DNA of 64,000 nucleotides from CATOSK01 sp034423195. GTDB taxonomy: Bacteria; Chloroflexota; Dehalococcoidia; Lucifugimonadales; UBA3495. Below, one piece after another: positions 59,221-64,000 of this stretch. Under the pieces are notes generated by a model. That model had not been told where the DNA came from, ran no database searches, and saw nothing but the letters and a program-made list of their open reading frames with translations. The position numbers and the translations under genes are program-made. The stretch lies in assembly GCA_034423195.1 (NCBI GenBank), contig DAOUIZ010000024.1, forward strand, positions 41,729 through 105,728. The letters are read 5' to 3'. Positions within the stretch are counted from its first letter, which is position 1. Every line of letters starts with the position of its first letter.

Positions 59221-60357
59221 ATGGACTTCACCCTGACCCCCGCCCAGCAAGACCTCCGCCAACAGGTCCGCACCCTAGCCCGGGAGAGCATCGCGCCCAT
59301 CGCCGCCGAGGTGGATGAGTCCAGCCGCGTCTCCCCGGAGCTGATGACCATCCTCTCCGATGCCGGACTTCTCCGCTACACCGTCCCCGCCGAGTACGGA
59401 GGACACGGCATAACGGTCACCAACCTCTGCATCATCCGCGAGGAGCTGGCCCAGGTCTGCGGCCAGGCCGACACCAACTTCATCATGCAGGGCCTCGGCA
59501 GCTTCCCCATCACCCTCGGCGGCACCCACCAGCAAAAAGAGCGCTACCTGCCCCCCATCGCCGGCGGAAGCGCCATCGCCGCCTTCGCCCTCACCGAGCC
59601 CCACGCCGGGTCAGATGTCATGTCCATGAGGACCTCCGCCGTCGCCGAGGACGACGAGTGGGTCATCAACGGCTCCAAGAAGTTCATCAGCCAGGCCGGC
59701 GACGCCCACACCTACACCGTCTTCGCCAGGACCGACCCCGACGCCGGCAGCCGGGGCATCTCCGCCTTCATCGTCGAGGCCGGGACCCCTGGATTCGACG
59801 ACTCCCCGCGCCTCGACCTCATGGCCCCCCATCCCATCGGAGCCCCCGTCTTCACCGACTGCCGCATCCCCTACACCAACATCATCGGCGAACCCGGCCA
59901 GGGAATCCGCCTTGCCCTGGGCACCCTCAACACCTTCCGCACCACCGTCGCCGCCGCCGCCATCGGAATGGCCCAGGCCGCCTACGATGCTGCGCTGGCC
60001 TACTCGAAGGAACGCATGATTTCAGGACAGCCCCTCAGCGACCTCCAGGCCACCCAGTTCAAGCTGGCCGACATGGCCGTCTCCCTCGAGGCCGCCCGCC
60101 TGCTCTGCTACAAGGCGGCCTGGCTCAAGGACTCGGGGCAGGAAAACGTCATCAAGGAAGCGTCCTACGCCAAGCTCTTCGCCACCGAGGCCGCCTCCCG
60201 CATCATCAACGAAGCCGTCCAGATTCACGGCGGCGCCGGGCTGGAAAAGGGCAGCCGCGTCGAGCAGCTCTACCGCGAAATCCGCGCCCTCACCATCTAC
60301 GAAGGCACCTCCGAAGTCCAGCGCCAGACCATCGCCCGCCAACTCCTCCGCGAGTAG
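59221..60357 (+). CDS. Acyl-CoA dehydrogenase
   Basis: 378 residues, AAAGGAGAGCC before the ATG. It oxidises acyl-CoA to trans-2-enoyl-CoA with FAD. The conserved FAD/substrate segment FALTEPHAGSDVMSMRTSAV, KKFISQAGDAHTYTVFARTD, and the C-terminal motif IHGGAGLEKGSRVEQLYREI, YEGTSEVQRQTIARQL are intact. The catalytic glutamate should be in YEGTSE. Chain-length preference cannot be told. Likely single gene; no etfAB adjacent. Confidence 0.93.
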   Translation: MDFTLTPAQQDLRQQVRTLARESIAPIAAEVDESSRVSPELMTILSDAGLLRYTVPAEYGGHGITVTNLCIIREELAQVCGQADTNFIMQGLGSFPITLGGTHQQKERYLPPIAGGSAIAAFALTEPHAGSDVMSMRTSAVAEDDEWVINGSKKFISQAGDAHTYTVFARTDPDAGSRGISAFIVEAGTPGFDDSPRLDLMAPHPIGAPVFTDCRIPYTNIIGEPGQGIRLALGTLNTFRTTVAAAAIGMAQAAYDAALAYSKERMISGQPLSDLQATQFKLADMAVSLEAARLLCYKAAWLKDSGQENVIKEASYAKLFATEAASRIINEAVQIHGGAGLEKGSRVEQLYREIRALTIYEGTSEVQRQTIARQLLRE

Positions 60358-60402
60358 CCCCTGCTCCAGCCCTGACTGTCCCACCCGTCTTCTCGACGGA
60401 AG

Positions 60403-63400
60403 CTAAGAGCCGGACAGATATAGGTTTATCAGCCTGATGACATCGCTCCGGCTGATGGGACGATCTCCCCCGCCGGACAGGTAATGGTTGATGGCCGCTA
60501 TGACCTCGCCCCTGTCAATCATCCCATTCCCGTTCGTGTCGTACCGGGTAATTAGAGGATCCCCAGGAGGGCAGAAAGATAACCCAAGCTCCGATAAATC
60601 GTTGTCCTCCACATCCCGCCAGATGTCCGGCACGCACCCGGTCAGCAGGTTCCCCGACAAATACAGCACCTCCAGCTTCATCAAACGGCCCAGTTCGGAT
60701 GGTATCTCCCCGCTCAACTCGTTGCCGTCGAGCCGCAGGTGCACCAGGTTGGTCAGGCTGCCCAGTTCGGACGGTATCCCCCCGCTCAACTGGTTGCCGT
60801 CAAGCCGCAGGTGCGTCAGGTTGGTCAGGCTGCCCAGTTCGGATGGTATCTCTCCAGTCAGCTGGTTGCCATCGAGCCGCAGGTTCCCCAGGTTGGTCAG
60901 ACTGCCCAGCGCGGACGGTATCCCCCCGCTCAACTGGTTGCCGTCGAGCCACAGGTGCGTCAGGTTGGTTAGGCTGCCCAACTCCGTCGGGATAGTCCCG
61001 CTCAACTGGTTCTCCCACAAGAACAGTCCGTTGACCCGCCCGTTTGCGTCAGTGGTGACACCGTACCATTCCCTGGATGGCCGATCACTCAACCAGTTGG
61101 CCTTGTTGGTCCAGTCCGCTCCGCCGGTGGCGTTGTACAGGGTTTCCAGCACGGCGCGGTCTTCCTGCGAGTCCACCAGGGCGCAGCTACTGCCTAATAC
61201 GGTGCCTATGCCTCGGAGCCATGTCTGAAATGCGTTATCCACTGGTGCGCAGAGACCGGGGGTCCTGTAGAAATAAAACTGCTCCAGTGCGGTCAACGCT
61301 GTCAAGGTTTGAGGGAGCGGCCCGATCAACTGGTTGTCCCAGAGGTACAACCGTCTCAGGTTGGTTAGATCGCCCAATGCGGAAGGTATCGCACCGCTCA
61401 ACTCGTTGCTATGGAGCCGCAGTTCTTCCAGTCCGGCAAGACTCCCCAATTCCGGCGGTATCCCTCCGCTCAACTGGTTCCCGTCGAGGTGCAGTTCTTC
61501 CAAGTTGGTTAGATCGCCCAATGCGGAAGGTATCGCACCAATCAACTCGTTGTTACGGAGCCGCAGCCGTTCCAGTCCGGCGAGACTTCCCAACTCCGCC
61601 GGTATCGTGCCGGTCAGCCCATTCCCCCATAAGTACAGTCCTTCCAAGTGGGAGAGGTCGCCTAGCCAAGTCGGAACAGTTCCGGTCAACTGGTTCCTTC
61701 CCAGGGCCAGTATCTCCAGGCTGGTCAGGCCGGCCAACTGCGGCGGTATCTCTCCGCCCAACCGGTTCCGCGTCAAGGACAGTATCTCCAGGTTGGTCAG
61801 GCTGCCCAGTTGCATTGGTATTGTCCCGCTCAACTGGTTGGCACCAAGGTTCAGTTCCTTCAGGCTGGCGAGGCCGCCCAGCTGCGTTGGTATTGTCCCG
61901 CTCAACTGGTTGTCTCCCAGGTACAGTTCTTCCAGTCCGGCGAGACTCCCCAACTCCGCCGGTATCTCCCCACTCAACTGGTTCACTCCCAGTGCCAATA
62001 CCGTCAAATTCGCCAGCTGCCCCAACTCCACCGGAATGGTTCCGGTCAACTGGTTCCCAGTGAGGTCCAGTTCCTGCAAATCGGACAAGTCCCCCAACCC
62101 CGCCGGAATCTCCCCGGTCAGCCCCTTGCCTGGGAGATACAATTCGGTGACCCGCAGCGGCGAGCCTCCCACCGTGACTCCATCCCAACTCGTGACCGGA
62201 ATGTTGGCCGCCCAGTTCAGCGTCCCCGTGCCTGCCAGGGTGTCCCGCGCCGCCAGCAGCGCAGTGCAGTCGGCCGCCAGGCCCGGGCTGTTCGAGCAGA
62301 GGGCTACCAGCGGCAGCACCGCGAACCCGTGCCCCCACGTGTTGTTTGGGTCCGGCTGTTCTCGTTGGACTGCGTGGTCCTTCAGGTATTCCGCCACCTC
62401 CACCGGCCCCAATTCGGGAAACCGCTGCCGCACCAGCGCCGCCATCCCCGCCACATGCGGCGACGCCTGGCTGGTGCCGCAAAAGTTCTGTCTGAAGGTT
62501 GTAGCGGCGCAATCCGCACCCGAGACTTCCGGTTTTGTCCGGCCATCGGTGGTTGGACCCCGCCCACTGTACGGCGCGATTGCTGTAGGGTTGAACCATG
62601 GCGCAGCGCCAACCGCCAGCATCCCGGGATTGGCGCTCTCTTCCGGGTTGAAGATGCTTCCAGTCAATGTATGGTATTCAAGGCGGGTGCTCCCCTGCAC
62701 CAGCAGTTGAGTCCAACCGGGAACTGCCCCATCCCTGTGGCCTATCGCCACACTGTACCTTCCGTCAACGTTGAATGAAACGGCGAACCTTTCCAGAGGA
62801 TAATCCCGATTCCCCCCGCCTTGACGCTCGTAGCTCCCACCAATGATTTGATTGAAGCGGTTGAGGAGCAACAAATCCAAGTTCTTTGTTGCTCCGCCCC
62901 AAGTATCGTCCCAACGCATTTGCACGCGAAGGGAATCGCCTGCCTTGGCATAAAAGGACATCCCTTCGTCAACGCCAGAAAAGTTCACGAACCTGTCGCC
63001 GTCGGGGTCGGAAAGGGGACGGTTTGTGAACCATGTATTTTCAGCATCGTTGCTGGCGGCGTTTATCCACACCACACCGTTCTCAACCGCGTGGTCAATG
63101 GTCTTTAACGGGCTGGAACTAAATGGCGAAGTACCGTCGCCGGGTCCGTCCAGCGGCCATCCGACCGAGTGGTTTATGACCTGCACCCCTTCGGAAATCA
63201 TCCAATCCGTCGACGCCCTCAAGTCCCCGAGTGACGCGGGAGAAGGCTTGGCGATGTACAACGCGACGCCCGGTGCCATGTCCATCAGGCTCTCGGCTAC
63301 CATGGTGCCGTGATTGCTGCGAGTCTCGCAGTCCGACAGATTCTCAGTAAACTGGCCTGCGTCGGTGTAGCACCGTGCCTGAACGGTGGCGGGCAATTCC

Positions 63401-63630
63401 GTGCCCAGCAGGGCTTCGATGCCCTCAAACCCTGTGTCAATTACCCCCACCTTCACGCCCTGCCCCGTGATTCCGGCATTGTGCCATTGGGACGCCTGAT
63501 GTACCTCCACTCCCTCGCTGGTGACGGTCCCGAAACCGTGAACCGGAGCGGGCTCGACCGTCAGTGCCGCGATTGCCCCCACCAGTCCCACAATGGAGAC
63601 TATTCGGAGCCACGCAAATTTTTGAAGCAT
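60403..63630 (-). CDS. Secreted subtilisin-like (S8) protease with leucine-rich repeats and dockerin-like end
   Basis: 1075 residues from the ATG at 63630, with GGGAG 10 nt upstream. A signal peptide (LRIVSIVGLVGAIAALTVEP) is followed directly by the S8 domain without an obvious propeptide: D65 in VGVIDTGFEG, H107 in RSNHGTMVAE, S387 in GTSQASPHVAG. From about residue 500 come plant-type LRRs of 24 residues (LTGTIPVELGQLANLTVLAL), an interruption, then a second block with near-identical units. The end (YDTNGNGMIDRGEVIAAINH) has a calcium-binding dockerin/EF-like loop and a second, weaker one. It probably digests or binds proteins outside the cell. Confidence 0.9.
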   Translation of the reverse strand: MLQKFAWLRIVSIVGLVGAIAALTVEPAPVHGFGTVTSEGVEVHQASQWHNAGITGQGVKVGVIDTGFEGIEALLGTELPATVQARCYTDAGQFTENLSDCETRSNHGTMVAESLMDMAPGVALYIAKPSPASLGDLRASTDWMISEGVQVINHSVGWPLDGPGDGTSPFSSSPLKTIDHAVENGVVWINAASNDAENTWFTNRPLSDPDGDRFVNFSGVDEGMSFYAKAGDSLRVQMRWDDTWGGATKNLDLLLLNRFNQIIGGSYERQGGGNRDYPLERFAVSFNVDGRYSVAIGHRDGAVPGWTQLLVQGSTRLEYHTLTGSIFNPEESANPGMLAVGAAPWFNPTAIAPYSGRGPTTDGRTKPEVSGADCAATTFRQNFCGTSQASPHVAGMAALVRQRFPELGPVEVAEYLKDHAVQREQPDPNNTWGHGFAVLPLVALCSNSPGLAADCTALLAARDTLAGTGTLNWAANIPVTSWDGVTVGGSPLRVTELYLPGKGLTGEIPAGLGDLSDLQELDLTGNQLTGTIPVELGQLANLTVLALGVNQLSGEIPAELGSLAGLEELYLGDNQLSGTIPTQLGGLASLKELNLGANQLSGTIPMQLGSLTNLEILSLTRNRLGGEIPPQLAGLTSLEILALGRNQLTGTVPTWLGDLSHLEGLYLWGNGLTGTIPAELGSLAGLERLRLRNNELIGAIPSALGDLTNLEELHLDGNQLSGGIPPELGSLAGLEELRLHSNELSGAIPSALGDLTNLRRLYLWDNQLIGPLPQTLTALTALEQFYFYRTPGLCAPVDNAFQTWLRGIGTVLGSSCALVDSQEDRAVLETLYNATGGADWTNKANWLSDRPSREWYGVTTDANGRVNGLFLWENQLSGTIPTELGSLTNLTHLWLDGNQLSGGIPSALGSLTNLGNLRLDGNQLTGEIPSELGSLTNLTHLRLDGNQLSGGIPSELGSLTNLVHLRLDGNELSGEIPSELGRLMKLEVLYLSGNLLTGCVPDIWRDVEDNDLSELGLSFCPPGDPLITRYDTNGNGMIDRGEVIAAINHYLSGGGDRPISRSDVIRLINLYLSGS
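60690..60990. repeat. 72-bp LRR coding repeats
   Basis: On the minus strand, units of 24 codons (LGSLTNLTHLRLDGNQLSGG and variants) recur every 72 bp with very high identity at the DNA level, a sign of recent expansion or gene conversion. Similar but more diverged units continue in 61330-62120. Confidence 0.75.
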
Positions 63631-63703
63631 TTGACTACTCCCTAATCCCTTGGTCATAAGTGACAAGATGGGTTGGGGTTCCCTGGACCGTAGGGACAAG
63701 AGG

Positions 63704-63898
63704 TCAACGGGTGTGGGAGGGGAGTAACTCCCTTACACGAAATACGCCGGGTTGCTCCGACAATTCGCCCAGCAGGGATACCGGTACGTAGGCTTCTATA
63801 TAGTCGTCGCCGGTGTTGCGTGGGTCGCCGCCGTTTTCTTCAAGAAAGGTCACCACGCCGTCAATGTTCTCGGACAAATGGATGATGACTAGTAGTCA
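63704..63898 (-). pseudogene. Orphan S8 propeptide-like fragment
   Basis: The minus strand reads VIIHLSENIDGVVTFLEENG, then GDDYIEAYVPVSLLGELSEQ, PGVFRVRELLPSHTR and TGA at 63704. The phrase DYIEAYVPVSLLG...PGVxRVRE is the region that precedes the catalytic domain in related Chloroflexota S8 proteases. No start codon with ribosome site is seen and a TGA (about 63911) precedes it. It ends 74 bp before the start of the intact protease gene, which lacks this region. Confidence 0.6.
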
Positions 63899-64000
63899 GT
63901 CAAACTGGTAATTACAGGTCTATTTTGTCTTGAATGGGAGTGGTATGGTTGCCAGAGAAGCTGTGTTGGGTGAGGTGTGGTATCCATGGTGCGGGAGAAG

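Noticed and set aside
63945..64000. Possible gene start at the right edge (MVAREAVLGEVW)
   Set aside because: Only 18 codons are visible, with no clear ribosome site; cannot be supported.

Overview
The window is a high-GC, gene-dense bacterial chromosome segment. It has no rRNA, tRNA, CRISPR array or recognisable transposase. The mix of genes suggests a Chloroflexota bacterium of the Dehalococcoidia/SAR202 type: a DUF1501/DUF1800 pair with an NHL protein, dipeptide-type ABC transport, glycolate oxidase GlcDEF, coxM/coxS/coxG without coxL, a luciferase-like flavin oxidoreductase, hydantoinase, and an S8 protease with leucine-rich repeats. This placement is inferred from gene content, not from a phylogenetic marker. 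Promoters, where visible, look like ordinary sigma-70 sites.

Layout. 1-1495: a lower-GC, two-gene minus-strand operon of unknown function, cut by the window edge. 1707-3131: a hydantoinase-family amidohydrolase, followed by a gene-free convergent region with a helically phased repeat. 3742-9014: a minus-strand block with an atypical response regulator, an NHL protein and DUF1501 and DUF1800 proteins. 9354-15276: a complete peptide/nickel-type ABC importer (lipoprotein, two permeases, two ATPases). 15427-20067: PLP synthase pdxS/pdxT, interleaved with an NTF2-like protein, a GNAT-like protein and an R3H/AAA ATPase. 20231-24416: minus-strand membrane-anchored lectin-like protein, acetyl-CoA synthetase and Uma2 nuclease. 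24793-28236: a PhnD/PhnC/PhnE-type oxyanion importer behind a long leader. 28406-34637: small metalloproteins, a FAH-family hydratase, a flavin oxidoreductase, dCTP deaminase, a ThDP enzyme and a KOW-like miniprotein. 34822-39326: tryptophan genes trpD, trpC, trpF and trpB with two unrelated small genes embedded and no trpA. 39342-40380: a VapC-type toxin with its partner. 40538-44821: an atypical SDR, an aminotransferase of the alanine-glyoxylate family, a cytosolic 5'-nucleotidase carrying an in-frame repeat insertion, and a hypothetical protein. 44902-49751: glcDEF and a MarR regulator. 50295-52187: coxS-coxM-coxG. 52224-54235: a PaREP1-like protein and a BglII-type restriction-modification system. 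54403-60357: epoxide hydrolase, phosphofructokinase, SDR, hicB with a frameshifted hicA, an SDR tail remnant, HNH endonuclease and acyl-CoA dehydrogenase. 60403-63898: a large secreted S8-LRR-dockerin-like protein and an orphan propeptide fragment.

Working together, GlcDEF could oxidise glycolate to glyoxylate, which the aminotransferase at 41453 could convert to glycine using PLP made by PdxST. The two ABC systems, the hydantoinase, the FAH enzyme, acetyl-CoA synthetase and acyl-CoA dehydrogenase fit a heterotroph scavenging dissolved organic matter. Accessory, lower-GC patches (1-1650, 31631-32502, 52224-54235, 57973-59189) hold toxin, restriction and nucleotide-handling genes.

The most unusual items are: a 10.5-bp phased GGGACATTTT array at 3307-3433; a 63-bp element repeated in frame inside the 5'-nucleotidase gene that also occurs as an intergenic leader; a 15-bp box placed exactly 16 nt before two unrelated start codons; a helically spaced TGAAC/GTTCA cluster at the marR promoter; and a broken hicA next to a synonymous-only SDR remnant.
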